64,000 nt of DNA from Symbiodinium natans (Eukaryota > Sar > Dinophyceae > Suessiales > Symbiodiniaceae), in the NCBI GenBank assembly GCA_905221605.1, contig CAJNDS010000674.1:22501-86500 (forward strand), in the 5' to 3' direction. The position numbers and the translations under genes are program-made. Positions 1 through 10,299 of the stretch are shown in pieces (positions within the stretch are counted from its first letter, which is position 1; every line of letters begins with the position of its first letter). The notes under the pieces were generated by a model. That model worked only from the letters and a program-made list of their open reading frames with translations, did no database searches and was not told where the DNA came from.

Positions 1-45
1 GCGGATGTTGGAGTCGTCTCTAGACGTTTAGACTGCGCTTAGCGG

Positions 46-230
46 CCTGCTAGCCCAGTGGAACCCTCTTGCCCCTTTCTTGGTTCCAGGTTCCCAGCCA
101 ACTGGGTTTTGGAGTACTGTACTTGAATGCTTTTTTGGGTTCTGGGTTCCTATTGTTGCTACTTATACCTAAAGAAGTGTATACTTTTTTTCCCAGGGTC
201 TACTCCAAAGTAGGGCAAAACGGTACCCTT
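46..230 (+). repeat. degraded introner-like element (family A) and T-rich DNA
   Basis: The stretch begins with a TAGCCCAGTGG motif and has the 'ttcttggttccaggttccc' type of interior also found in the two well-preserved family A elements at 51821 and 60849. The right terminal repeat is not recognisable. It lies just before an exon-like segment, which fits an intron. Confidence 0.35.
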
Positions 231-237
231 ATTGCAG

Positions 238-334
238 TATGGTCCCTGAAGCGGATCCCACCAAGGAGAATCCGCCTGCTGCGGATTGCTGCGAGGTCTG
301 CGAATCCGCCAGGCCTGTTCCGGGCCGCCGTGGC
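238..334 (+). CDS. candidate internal exon, function unknown
   Basis: An open segment follows ATTGCAG and ends at a GTAGGA donor. In the open frame it reads MVPEADPTKENPPAADCC and onward, with three cysteines near the end (CCEVC). G/C content is well above the flanks. No family recognised; inferred only from splice sites and composition. Confidence 0.3.
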
Positions 335-590
335 GTAGGAACCTCGGGGACGTGATGAGCCCGAAACCCTAAACCCTAAACCCCAAACCCTAAACCAAGT
401 CTCCATATGGCCCTAGTAGTAATTCATACGGTAGAGGGCAGGTCTCAGCCCTGAACCCTTGAGGCTTCACATACCCTTGCAGGAATTGATGGTATGGCCC
501 TGGGCCCCACAACCCGAGCATTCCCTCAAACCGCCAACCCTAACCCTGAACCCTAAACCCTGAACCCGAAATCCCTTCCACTCTGTTCAG

Positions 591-686
591 ACCTGGCAGC
601 GGTTGGACCTGTGCGTGGCCCGGCGGCACTCAGGCTTTGACCCCAAAACCCTCAACGAACCAGCGGAAGTGAAGTATCCTATGTAG
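591..686 (+). CDS. candidate exon, possibly terminal
   Basis: After CTGTTCAG the frame reads TWQRLDLCVARRHSGFDP and stays open to a TAG at 684-686. It could be a last exon or end earlier at an unseen donor. No family recognised. Confidence 0.3.
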   Translation, partial: TWQRLDLCVARRHSGFDPKTLNEPAEVKYPM

Positions 687-1062
687 TACTGCCAAAAGTC
701 AGATGTACAGTATAAATAAATAAGCAAATATATATATATATATATGTATGCATATATACATATATATTGCATAATATCTGAAAAAGTCAAGTGCTGGAAT
801 ACTCAGCGCCCCAAAAGCATTCAAGCTCATCGATGTAAATACGTCTCGGCCGAGCTTCCTGGTGATTTACCGTAACTTTACATCTTTAGCCTTTTTTGGG
901 TTTTTTTTGGGTTTCTTAATAAGGCAGCTAAAAGTTCAATTTTTTGCTACCCTCCTAAGTGCAGCCAAGGTTCTGTACCCTTCTGAATCCAAATGGAAGA
1001 GCATCTTGGTCACTGAAGGTTCGAACGTGTTCATGTGGGATTTGGGGCTTAGGAGTTTAAGC

Positions 1063-1118
1063 CCTAAACCCTAAACCCTAAACCCTAAACCCTAAACCCT
1101 AAACCCTAAACCCTAAAC
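1063..1118 (+). repeat. telomere-type array (CCCTAAA)n
   Basis: Near-perfect tandem CCCTAAA heptamers. Opposite-strand arrays (TTTAGGG) follow at 1229-1300 and 1388-1436, so orientation flips within 200 bp, unlike a chromosome end. Confidence 0.95.
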
Positions 1119-1303
1119 GGATTGCCGGTTTGGGGTTTAGCGGTTCTGTTTTCCAAGTTTTGAGCTGAGCCTCTGAGTTCTACAGGCGTGGTAGATGAGT
1201 GGGACCCTTGACCCCTTTTTGCTTTTGGTGATGGTTTAGGGTTTAGGGTTTCGGGGTTTGGGTTTAGGGTTTAGGGTTTAGGGTTTAGGGTTTAGGGTTT
1301 ACC

Positions 1304-1365
1304 TCCTCAAGTAACCAGCCCAAACAAGGGTGCCCTTATCATGATATGGCTACTGGGCTACCAAG
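1304..1365 (+). repeat. partial family A element (right half)
   Basis: Ends with ACTGGGCTACCAAG, the exact 14-bp right terminus of the family A elements at 51821-51935 and 60849-60957, preceded by the shared 'agggtgccc' interior. The left half is missing or replaced by TTTAGGG repeats. Confidence 0.6.
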
Positions 1366-1560
1366 TCGCCAAGTAGGAATTAGGAGTGAGGGTTTAGGGT
1401 TTAGGGTTTAGGGTTTAGGGTTTAGGGTTTAGGGTTTGCGGAGCTCGACTAAGCCGCCCTTAGGGTGCTCAGGGACAGCGCGGGGGGAAGGCTTTGGGCC
1501 GTCTTGGGGTCGTTCAGTGAGTGTGAAGTTACCGCCGATGTGTGCAGGGTTTAGGGTTTG

Positions 1561-1665
1561 GGGTTTAGGGTTTAGGGTTTGGGGTTTGGGGTTTGGGGTC
1601 TGGGGTCTGGGGTCTGGGGTCTGGGGTCTGGGGTCTGGGTCTGCGGTCTGGGGTCTGGGGTTTGG
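1561..1665 (+). repeat. variant heptamer array drifting from TTTGGGG to GGGGTCT
   Basis: The array begins as TTTAGGG, changes to TTTGGGG and then to about eight GGGGTCT units. Stepwise homogenised variants argue for local slippage rather than telomerase addition. Confidence 0.85.
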
Positions 1666-1693
1666 TTTATGTAGGGTGACAATGCTGCCGCAG

Positions 1694-1793
1694 CACTGAA
1701 GCTCAGGCAAGTTGCGAGGCGTGCGGACAGGCTGCTGCACGGCATTTGGAGATTTCCTTTTGCATGTCCCTGGGTGCTGGAGGAACCCACCTA
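1694..1793 (+). CDS. candidate exon, function unknown
   Basis: Follows GCCGCAG and reads ALKLRQVARRADRLLHGIW, open to a TAA at about 1791. The arginine/leucine-rich stretch could be an amphipathic helix. No family recognised. Confidence 0.3.
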
Positions 1794-1993
1794 ATCCTAC
1801 AACCCTAAACCCTTAAACCCTCAAGCTTCCTGACAATTCCCGGGTCTCGAGCCCCTCAACCCTAAACCCCAAACCCTTACACCCTAAATCCTAAACCCTT
1901 ACACCCTAAACCCCAAACCCTAAACCCCAAACCCTAAACCCTAAACCCTAACCCCAAACCCTAAACCCTAAACCCCAAACCCTAAACCCACAG

Positions 1994-2035
1994 GCCCGGG
2001 CGCCGGCGGCTTCAGCGAAGCCAAAGGCCGCCAAG
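1994..2035 (+). CDS. candidate small exon, Ala/Lys-rich
   Basis: A 42-bp segment between CCCACAG and a GTGCACC donor reads ARAPAASAKPKAAK, 14 codons in phase 0, third positions mostly G or C. It sits directly after a CCCTAAA array. Low-complexity Ala/Lys/Pro sequence is common in linker regions, so no function is inferred. Confidence 0.35.
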
Positions 2036-2094
2036 GTGCACCTTAAGAGGGGCTTTTCGGGCTTTTAGTAGGGGCTTTTAGGTGCTTTTGGGGG

Positions 2095-2178
2095 GGTTTA
2101 GGGTTTAGGGTTTAGGGTTTAGGGTTTAGGGTTTAGGGTTTAGGGTTTAGGGTTTAGGGTTTAGGGTTTAGGGTTTAG
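2095..2178 (+). repeat. telomere-type array (TTTAGGG)n
   Basis: About 12 consecutive TTTAGGG heptamers, followed by a degenerate tail of GGGCTTTT-like units to 2270 and a C-rich stretch to 2400 in which no convincing gene is seen. Confidence 0.95.
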
Positions 2179-3062
2179 GGGGGTTTTGGGTTTAATTAGG
2201 GCTTTTAGGGCTCTTCGGGCTTTTTGGGCATTTAGGGCTCTTAGGGCTTTTGGGCTTTCAGCTCTTTTCAGAGATGCGCAGTGTTCCAACCGGGCGCGCC
2301 CCCCACCTCCCCGACCCCCGGCCACCCTCCCCCCCGCGGGCCACCCCCCGCCGACCCGGCCCGATCCGCCCCCCCGCCCCCGCCCCGCCATGGTGGTTCA
2401 TGGTGGGCTTTGGGTCCCCCGCCCCCGACATAGTCTCTGGTTCATGGGTTTAGGGTTAGGTTGTAGAGTTCAGGATTTTCACTCTGACCCCCTTGATCCA
2501 TTGGTTCACGGTGGTTAAAGACATTTGGAGGTTCAACCCTGTACACCCGACTGCAACGGACGGCGACAGAGCTTTATAGGGTAAAGTACATGAGCTTGCG
2601 GATGATACCTTACCTACTTCCCTGGCACTACCAGCCTACTTGGTATTTAGGGTTTTAAGGGTTCTACGGCTTATAAACCTCAGACCCAACATTCCTGCTT
2701 GCTAAACCCTTATCTTAAGGACATGCACCCAGAAGGAATCTCAACACAGCGCAAGAGGTCGGACTCCACTAGATTTCGACGCTAAACCCTAAATCCTAGA
2801 GTATGCTTTTGGACAAGAAGGGCCCGCATAGGCACCCTTCCCAAAACCACTTCCCAAAACCCTGCATGTCCCTAAACACCCAAAGGCTGTGCACATGAAA
2901 TCAATGAAAAACACAGGAGTTTAGGGCGAGTTTAGGGTTTAGGGTTCAGGGTTTGGGGTATTTATTAGGGCCTACATTACCTATTGCCTAAACCCTAAAC
3001 CCTAAACCCTAAACCCTAAACCCTAAACCCTAAACCCTAAGCCGTGGCTCTCTCATCGGCAG

Positions 3063-3136
3063 GCCAAAGCGGTGAAGCGTAACGAAGCGTGGCAACCTGG
3101 TCGCAGAGCATGGCTGCTTTGGGGGAGGAACTTCTC
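3063..3136 (+). CDS. candidate exon before a family E element
   Basis: After TCGGCAG the frame reads AKAVKRNEAWQPGRRAWLLW. The open stretch runs into the introner-like element starting at 3140, so the donor probably lies near the element's left edge. No family recognised. Confidence 0.35.
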
Positions 3137-3139
3137 AAG

Positions 3140-3252
3140 GGCTACAATAGGGGGGTCGGAAATAGTATTCCCGTATGGTCCCTGTTCTATACTGTACTAC
3201 GAAGACCCCCAAAACCCTATTCGAATTGTTAAGGCCCCTATATTACATGCTC
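3140..3252 (+). repeat. introner-like element, family E
   Basis: Shares 'aggggtcggaa(a)tagtattccc', 'tatggtccct', 'cccccaaaaccctattc' and 'aaggcccctgtattac' with copies at 13803, 23645 and 35806. The copies lie between exon candidates, as expected for intron-forming elements. Confidence 0.75.
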
Positions 3253-3303
3253 CGAGGCATTGCTGACCCTCCAGACAGGGCGACGTTATTATTGAACGAT
3301 GTG

Positions 3304-3391
3304 GGGGGGTTTCTGAAAATAGGGGTACCCTTTTTTGGGGAGTCCATTCTACTTGGTCTATAAATGGAGTACCCCTATTTCGGGTGCTCAT
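3304..3391 (+). repeat. introner-like element, family D
   Basis: Left end GGGGGTTTCTGAAAATAGG and a right end with CCCCTATTTCGG form imperfect inverted repeats. Relatives lie at 26271, 33510, 40837 and 51181. Confidence 0.7.
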
Positions 3392-3780
3392 AGGTATGTA
3401 TATTCCAGTGCATACGGTCATTTCTCTAAAATTATGGTCCCTTTTTGAAGTGCTCATTCCCAGGCGGCCCGTGACTGTTTGGGTAAAAGGGACCCGAATG
3501 TAGAGAACGAACCCCTAAACCCTAAACCCTAAACCCTATAAACCGCGGGAAGTCCTCCACCAAGCAGCACCGCGATTCACACGCGATGCTAAGAGGATTT
3601 CTGGCGCTCCGTGCTCGCCCTTCTGCGATTTCCTTTGGGCACTACATAAACTCTCAAGCGGTTGATGGTCTAGGTACCCCTAAACCCTAAACCCTAAACC
3701 CTAAACCCTAAAATTAAACTAGGCCCTAAACCCTAAACCCCCCAACTTTGGGAGCTCCTTTCAGCTCCTTCCGGTTGCAG

Positions 3781-3870
3781 CAGCTCATGGCTCATGACTT
3801 CTGGAGTGCCTTGGACAGGCGCCCGGCGAACCACCTCTTGGCCAACAAGGGCTACACTGCCAAGCCCAAG
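3781..3870 (+). CDS. candidate exon, function unknown
   Basis: After GGTTGCAG the frame reads QLMAHDFWSALDRRPANHLL and continues open to a Lys/Pro-rich end, where a poly-C/poly-T tract begins. Amino-acid mix and G/C-rich third positions suit a real exon. Family not recognised. Confidence 0.4.
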
Positions 3871-4396
3871 GCCCCCCCCCCCCCCCTCCCTTTTTTTTCT
3901 CCTTGGGGGGGGGGGGGGCTGCTGCTGCTGCTGCTCTGTTTTTTGGGGTTTGGGGCTTAGGGTTTCCTTGGGAGTGGATTGACTCCAATCCTAGAAGGAT
4001 CCTTCTCAGATGCAGTGGGCGTCATCACTAAGTAAGGCGCATGTTGGTCACTCGAGCCCCTGCCGTTTGCAAGCATCCTTGTCGCATCCCAGGCACCCTC
4101 TCACCATGGCACTTCGTTGCAGCTGTGAACGTAAAGGTCGACGGGCCCTGAGATACTGTAGCCCCCGCTTGTGTACAAACTGGTCTTCCTCAAAAAGCAC
4201 GGCTTCTGAAGAACCGAAACAACTTGCAAGCGGCCCCATAATGAACATTGCCACGTTGCCCACAACATGTACCCCGAAAATCTCTATACAAGCTTGTTAT
4301 AAACCCCCCAAAAGGGTGACCTTTTTTCGCGAGTTCTTTGAAACCCTCAACCCCAAACCCGAAACTTGCCATAGGAGCCCCCCCCCAGAAAGGGTG

Positions 4397-4490
4397 CACG
4401 CAAGACCGCCCAGAAAGCCCCTGCGTGGAGGCTGCCGGTCCACGGCGTACGACCACATGGTGGAGCTCGAAGAAGCAGGACACCTCATGG
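4397..4490 (+). CDS. candidate exon, weak
   Basis: An open frame includes STAYDHMVELEEAGHLMG. The flanking splice sites are not clear and the reverse strand is also partly open. Confidence 0.2.
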
Positions 4491-4499
4491 GGTTGTGGG

Positions 4500-5750
4500 G
4501 TTTTAGGGTTTTAGTTTTTTGAGGCCTTTTAAAACACCTGTTTCTGTTTCCTGTTTCCATTGCATCAAGGTCGAGATCCTTTAAAACACCAAACAAAACA
4601 AAACGGAGAAAGACACGGTCAAGGAAATCAATAAAGACAAAAACAGCCACTACACCTGGAGGAGATGATGATAATTATCAATGTAACGAAGTATTTTAGA
4701 TTTTTTCGAAATTGGTACGGAGAATGCAGTGGAGCCAGCACAAGTACCGATTGAAGATTCACCTTTCCCGAATGCGAAGCAGAAGGGTTCTCGTTGTTTG
4801 AGGTTGGGGGTCTGGGGGTCAGGGAGTTGACGCGAGTTTAGGGTCAAACCTCAAGTCTTAATCTTTACATTACACATAGGTTTTCAAGGTTACGCAATTC
4901 AACTCTTTTACCTTATAGGGTGAAGGTTGAAAGGTTTAGGGTTGAAGCTTTAGATTTAAACCTACACCCTTAACCTTTAAGTAGAGTTGAAGGGGCTAAG
5001 GATTTAAAGGTTAAGATTTAAGCATGTAAACCTAAGGCCATAGAGTGCAGTTTCACTTGCAGACGGTGGCAGAACGGGCAGCAGGGCGGCCGGGCAGAAG
5101 TGCAGAGCGCAGGAGGGCAGGCAAGGCAGGGCAGCGGCCACCTGGCAAAGCCCCTTCCCAACCCTTCCTCTTGTCGGAACCACCTGCGAGGCCACCCCTG
5201 CCACCTGCAGTGTCACTTGCAGTGCCACCGCCTCCTTCCACGCGTCAAACCATGGTTACTCCTGGCCACCCACCTGGCAAGGCCACCTGGCAAAGCCCCT
5301 TCCCGTCAATGATTGGGTTTATTTGCGAACGAAGCTTTATGTCAAAAAAAATTCGCCCAGATGAGGGTTTAGGCTGCAACCGCTGAATATAGAATCTAAT
5401 GAGATCTTGTTACGAGCAGGTGTCAGAAGGTGGAGGCCCAGAAGAGGATTTGTCAAGGTGTGGCCTTGGAGTTTAGGTTTCGAACATGCGGCTAGAAGAT
5501 TTCTCAGAGGAAGATCTCTCTGAAGTTTTTTGGCTGAAAAAAGAGTTTGAAGCTCAACAGAGACTGCTTGGCGTATGGCCTCTATTTGGGGGGGCTGGAA
5601 ATAATGCCGGGGGGTCTCCATTATTTCTTCGCGTGCCCCCTGCCTAGCTCAGCAACGTTGGACATAAGCAGGTTGGAACCTTCATCCGTGGATTCCGCGC
5701 CCAACGCTGCAGATACCTGCCCACCCCCACCCAAGCAGCCCTACAAGGTT
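4500..5750. other. heptamer-poor stretch with no confident gene
   Basis: Only isolated heptamer fragments remain. At 5045-5320 a motif with CCACCTGGCAAAGCCCCTTCCC is repeated (about 5141 and 5281) inside a CAG/GCC-rich tract; it is open in several frames and looks like low-complexity sequence rather than a gene. Confidence 0.5.
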
Positions 5751-6963
5751 TCAGGCCGATTCTAGGCTTACAGTGACCAAAGCATGGAAGGCATAAGGCA
5801 TAGCAAAGCGATTCTCAGATTTGTGCAGCCCTACCATTAAGACCTTGCCTGCGTAATCCATTGCTTTCGGCAGCTCCGCCGAGATATGTGAATCTTGCGA
5901 ATTGTCCACGCTCCACAAGCGCATAGCACCGCCAGCGGAGCATATCTGATCAAACTTCGCTTGGCTGGTGGGCCGGATCACTGGCGTAATGCCTTGAAAC
6001 TCGCTAGTTGCCGGGGTCAGGCTGCTCATGTCACTGAAAGTGAGTGCGAAGGTAGCCTGGACACTTGCCACTCTACAAGCTTGCTGCGAACGAACTCACT
6101 CAGCCGCTTCCGTTGGGCCAGATCTTTCAGGCCAGAGAAGACCATCTTGCTGTGGTGAAGTGGGCTTTGGTGTGGTTGTCACCACTTGCTGCTGCTCGCC
6201 AGCTTTGCAAGTGGGCTTCTGCCAGCCCCAGGAGAACTTGTCATCACTGAGCTTGGGATTGCAGGAGCACTGCTCGATGGGCTCATTGTCCATACAAGGC
6301 GGCTGGCAGAATGCGATCGGGGTCACGCGCTGCGTCGCGCCATCTTTCACACACTTCTTCATGAGCGGGCAGTAGTAGAAGCCATTTGAACACTGGTCAC
6401 TGTGGAGGCGCCGCTCACACTTGCCCAGCTGGCCTTTCTGGACACAGCTCAGCATACACATGTGATCGACACAGCTTCGGCCCCCTGAGCCCCCTGAGAC
6501 TGGTGGAACTGCCGGTGGAGCTGCCGGAACTGCTGGCGGTGGAGCTGCTTGTTTCGCCCCTGCCGTCGGCCTAGGCGTGGGCATTGTTTGACCAAGGCTG
6601 GTACCTCAGGCTTGCCATCGTTGCCGTCTCCAAGCTGGCAACCCCCACTGTTGGGAGGGCCGACCGTGTGGCAGGTCACCCCGGAGCCCGACCCAGCAAG
6701 CCACACGTCGAGCATCCCTCCAAATGAGAGCGGTGTAATGATTCAAGACACCGCCGCCGACTGCCCGGGCATGATTGGACCTCTCGACGCCAATCCTCCA
6801 CACTGTGAACCCATGCGTGCGCATAAGGCAAGAGCTCCGGCCTCCAGGCTAGTCCCGGAACTCCATTACAGGCTCTGTAGTGGTTGTGGGCATCCACCCA
6901 CTTCTTAGGGTCATTGTGGATCGGGTCGGCCTTGTAGATAATCGCGGAACGAAACACAACCAC
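5751..6963 (-). pseudogene. CAP (SCP/PR-1/CRISP) domain protein gene with broken frame and Cys-rich tail
   Basis: Read on the minus strand from 6963, the first frame gives VDAHNHYRACNGVPGLAW, the first CAP signature (HNxxR, GVPxLxW). A second frame then gives LNHYTALIWRDARRVACW, the GHYTQVVW-type second signature, and a third frame VTCHTVGPPNSGGC, the CAP C-terminal motif. A fourth stretch (6584-6096) is a Pro/Ala linker followed by a cysteine-rich region (SCVDHMCMLSC, CSNGFYYCPLMKKC, CQPPC, CSC). Same-frame sequence continues at 6071-5751 after a TGA. The distance between the two CAP signatures is about 45 residues short of the usual domain. CAP proteins are secreted; no signal peptide is visible here. 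Repeated frame changes and the shortened core suggest a decayed gene, though assembly errors or unrecognised introns are possible. No heptamer array interrupts it. Confidence 0.6.
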
Positions 6964-7529
6964 ACAAAAAGAATGACGTTCGAAGTCGGTACTGCCACTA
7001 TAATATCGATGTCAAACGGAAGCACAGTTCATTGGTTCCAATCATTCCATTGAATCCTGTAAATGTATATTATGGCAGTACTAGCAGCACAGTCAGTCGC
7101 ATACATAGATGGTGTTGCTTTGAAATATGTAGTACTACCTACGGCGCTATCATGTCCTTTACTTGATTCAATATCTAATTCTACGAAGTAGTGTTCTAAA
7201 ATATGCTAAGTTAAGAATACATCACCACCGCAAGCATACGGTTTACCAATTAGTGGCTGTTTGGCGTCGTCAGTGTCCACTTGTGTGTGAGGAGAGTTCT
7301 TGAGTTCTGCGACAGCTAGATTCACAGTGAAAGATAATGTGTATTTGTTAACAACTAAAAGTATTTGTTGCTACTCAATGTTTTCAAACCGATCATGCAC
7401 ATCACATGTAACAGTCTTACTTACCCTTCAGGACATGCTCGACCAGGAGCTTGAAGACGCGTGCGAAGCTGTTCCATGCCGAAGTCTCCCGAAACCTGCT
7501 CAAGCAAAGCATCCCACAAGCTTCATTCA

Positions 7530-7700
7530 GTAGGGCGACCGCCGCTACATCTTCACTTACACGGAACACGGCAGCGAAACCTTGCGCTCGATCGTGGCCC
7601 GTGTCATGAAGATGCGCCGGGCCTCAGTCAGCAATAGCCGCAGCCTCTCTTCCCGGCTCACCCTGCCCGATGTACTTTTCGATTCAGGCGCGGCTACGAG
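7530..7700 (+). CDS. candidate exon, function unknown
   Basis: After TTCAGTAG the frame reads GDRRYIFTYTEHGSETLRSI and stays open for 56 codons to a TGA (…DSGAATS). Third positions are rich in G/C. Just upstream (7450-7520) another frame resembles the C-terminal half of an F-box helix (KLFHAEVSRNLLKQS), so this may belong to the same gene family as the reading frame at 7844. Confidence 0.4.
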
Positions 7701-7843
7701 CTGAGACGGCGCAGCATTCAGACATCGACAGAGTGCCTCCCACCAACAGACGTATCATGTCCTTTGTTTCCACTCGATGCGTGCGTGCTTTGGATTAGTT
7801 TGGCAGCATCATTTGCTCCGACCACGGATGTCAATGACCTTGC

Positions 7844-8360
7844 TTGGGCTCCGATTCGTTGACGTTGACCGATCGTCCCTCCTCTTTGTCGCAGATTCTG
7901 CAAGGGGAAATCATTACCAACGTTGTTACGACGCGCGAGCTGCTGCGCTTGCGAGCTTGCAGCAAGTCTTTGTCTGAAGTTCTACGACAGGAGTCACTGT
8001 TTCGAGGCTCCGAAGTCGACCTGCAAAACGCCGGAGCGCAAGCCTTTCGGTCCGGAAGTGCTTTCAGTTGTTTCATGGCAGTGCTTGCACAAGCGAAAGT
8101 CATCAAGCTGCAGTATCGACACATACTTGGTGTGCCCCAGGCTTCAACGTCCAGAGTCGTGCTTGATTGGTCAGGACAAATGTTCCTTCGACGAGAGACT
8201 AATTCTTGGAATGCTCTGCATCCTGTATCTCAGAGCGCCAGCTTGGATGTGGACTCAGTTCTCGTCCAACATACAGTGCATCAACCGTCAACGAAACTGA
8301 AGAGTTCTTTGTGGATCTTGAACGATGGCGAACGATCATGGACCTTGCAAAAAAACAGGG
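7844..8360 (+). CDS. F-box-like protein, partial
   Basis: The frame from ATG 7844 contains LSQILQGEIITNVVTTREL followed by LRLRACSKSLSEVLRQESLF, which fits the F-box pattern (helix, LxxL core, Leu-rich second helix, basic/Ser turn, hydrophobic end). F-box proteins hand substrates to SCF ubiquitin ligases by binding Skp1. About 120 further residues have no recognisable repeat domain. The frame runs into a poly-G/poly-T tract at 8361-8425, so it probably ends or splices before it. Homology is judged by eye; another helical protein is possible. Confidence 0.4.
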
Positions 8361-8607
8361 GGGGGGGGGGGGGTAGCGTTTGTTTTTTTTCTTTTTTTTT
8401 TTTTTTTTGTTGGGGGGGGGGGGGGCACAGCCTTAATAATTTTGTAGAGATCATGCCCGACAGCATATCTGAGTCGATCTTTCGAGGAAGACGAGACAGC
8501 CGAGCCAGAAGTCCGTCCTTTGCTGCTTCTCTCTTTTCCAGCTCACCAGTTTTCACTTGGAGATGTTCTGCACCAAGTCCTGTCAAATTTCTGGCCATGT
8601 TTGCCAT
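8281..8607 (-). CDS. candidate minus-strand exon with coiled-coil-like sequence
   Basis: On the minus strand from ATG 8607 the frame reads MANMARNLTGLGAEHLQVKT then GELEKREAAKDGLLARLSRL, with charged/Leu heptad spacing like a coiled coil. It stays open into the poly-C/poly-A tract near 8425. A second minus-strand frame (8837-8613) lies just upstream and may be a neighbouring exon. The plus strand is also open here, so strand is not certain. Confidence 0.35.
   Translation of the reverse strand: MANMARNLTGLGAEHLQVKTGELEKREAAKDGLLARLSRLPRKIDSDMLSGMISTKLLRLCPPPPQQKKKKKEKKQTLPPPPPLFFCKVHDRSPSFKIHKELFSFVDG
8361..8425 (+). repeat. poly-G / poly-T / poly-G tract
   Basis: A G run, then about 20 pyrimidines dominated by T, then a second G run. 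Similar G-T or C-A homopolymer pairs occur at 3880-3920, 18121-18155 and 20330-20350. Confidence 0.9.
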
Positions 8608-8612
8608 TTCTC

Positions 8613-8837
8613 TCAGGCGGCCTCGATGTAACCAACAAGGTGCTGCTGAAACTTTGTTGCTTCACCTCCTCTTTTGCTGTAGCTTGCTTGTTCAGACCAT
8701 GTTCCTGCTTTTGTCATAGTTCCTCTTCCTCCATCCTTTCCCGTCCTTCCTGTTTCTGCCGAGGGCTGAGTTTTCCCGGTTCGGGCTTCCAGCTTCTGGA
8801 GCGCGCGGCTGCTTCCAAGATTTGCGGTTTCTAGCAT
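8613..8837 (-). CDS. candidate minus-strand exon, low complexity
   Basis: Reads MLETANLGSSRALQKLEART then Gly/Thr/Lys-rich sequence, ending at a stop 3′ of EATKFQQHLVGYIEAA. Different frame from the 8607-8281 segment; a splice between them would be needed. No family recognised. Confidence 0.3.
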   Translation of the reverse strand: MLETANLGSSRALQKLEARTGKTQPSAETGRTGKDGGRGTMTKAGTWSEQASYSKRGGEATKFQQHLVGYIEAA

Positions 8838-8889
8838 TTACAGAACAAACAGAGAAGTCATATAACTAGTCCTTCTACAATCCCCGCAT

Positions 8890-10030
8890 ACATATACCAA
8901 TCAAACACCAGTAAGGAAGCTGAGTGTCCAAGACCGGTCTTGCAACCTTGCCTTTGCCGTTGCCTTGAAAGATGGCTGGGCTTGGCTGGACCCCAATAAG
9001 GGCTGTTCAAATTAACGGCCACTTTTTGCAGAAGTTGCGCTTACTATTCCACCAATCAAATCTGTTCAACGATTCAGCCATTGCACCGCGCGTCTGATGT
9101 GGATGCGCACCTCAAGTCAACACGCTATGCGCTTTGCGCTTGGCTTGGCAAACTTGTGAAAAAACATACGTTGCCACAAAAGGTCAAACTTGTCCTATGA
9201 TGTCGTTGATGGATGTCTTCCAAAACAAAGATATTCACGCATACTCCAATACACTTCACTACATCTTCTAGGTTCAGCATTGACATTTTTTGGATTTATT
9301 TGCAGTATACATATATATATATATGTGTGTCTGAGAACGAAAACTGTTTTAAACTGTTCATACCAACACATGCAGTTCTACTCACGTCAAACATAGTTGA
9401 AGAGCACTTCCCGATAGTATTTACGATTCACAGGAATGGATTCTTCTTGTTGTGTTTGCGCAAGGATAATCAATAAGCGCAACATGTAAATAAAGAAGGC
9501 ATCTCATATGATATTGATAACGTTTGACACGGAACAAAACCCAAATTGATGAGTTTATAACTTCAGATGCAAGCACACACACACAATTTACAAAATTCGG
9601 GACAGTCCATTGTCGAAGATATGGCAGCTTGGGAAAAAGCGTACAATCAGCCGCCAGGTGAAAATTCTTTAAGGAGATATTGACAAAATAGTAATTATAA
9701 CTCGAAGCTGGTAATGGCTGGTAATAAAACATGGTAAAGAAAAACACAATACATCATCAATCAAAACATAACAAACACAATGCAAATGATAATAATAGAT
9801 AACTGTTATTGTTGCATCGTTTGTTGTTTTTGTTGTTTCTGTTGTTACACCCACTACATACATACATACATATATACATACATACATACATGCATATGTT
9901 TCCAAAACATCACCAATACAATCAATACAATACACAAGATGAATCAAAACCAGATATGAAAACATGGAAATAATACATTCCATCAATCCTTGCATCTAAT
10001 CCACCCAATCATCAGTAAGCATGCTACAAT
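8890..10030. other. AT-rich region with microsatellites, no gene seen
   Basis: Contains short AT, CA and CATA repeats (9305-9330, 9574-9592, 9856-9895). Open frames are short and AT-rich and give no recognisable protein. No telomere heptamers. Confidence 0.6.
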
Positions 10031-10299
10031 AGTAGCTTCCCTGAACGCTTTACGGGCCAGCGCTGCTGGGGGGTGTTGAAGGCGCGCAGGGTTGGCTCCC
10101 TGTTAGCCGAATGTTAGCCGGATGTTCGTACGCTGTGGTTCTGGAGGGTCTTCTTGGGGGCTTGTCGCTTTTTGATAGAGTTCTTAAGGGAAGGGGGTTC
10201 AAGAGGGGTATGTAACCCAAGGTTCCCTCCCCACTACTCCCAAAGGCTCCCGAAGCTTCCTGAAGCTTCCCATGGTTCATGGTTCCTTAGGTACCTACC

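Noticed and set aside
5045-5386. Arg/Pro-rich open frames on both strands
   Set aside because: Low-complexity CAG/GCC-rich DNA with an internal repeat; no splice sites or homology.
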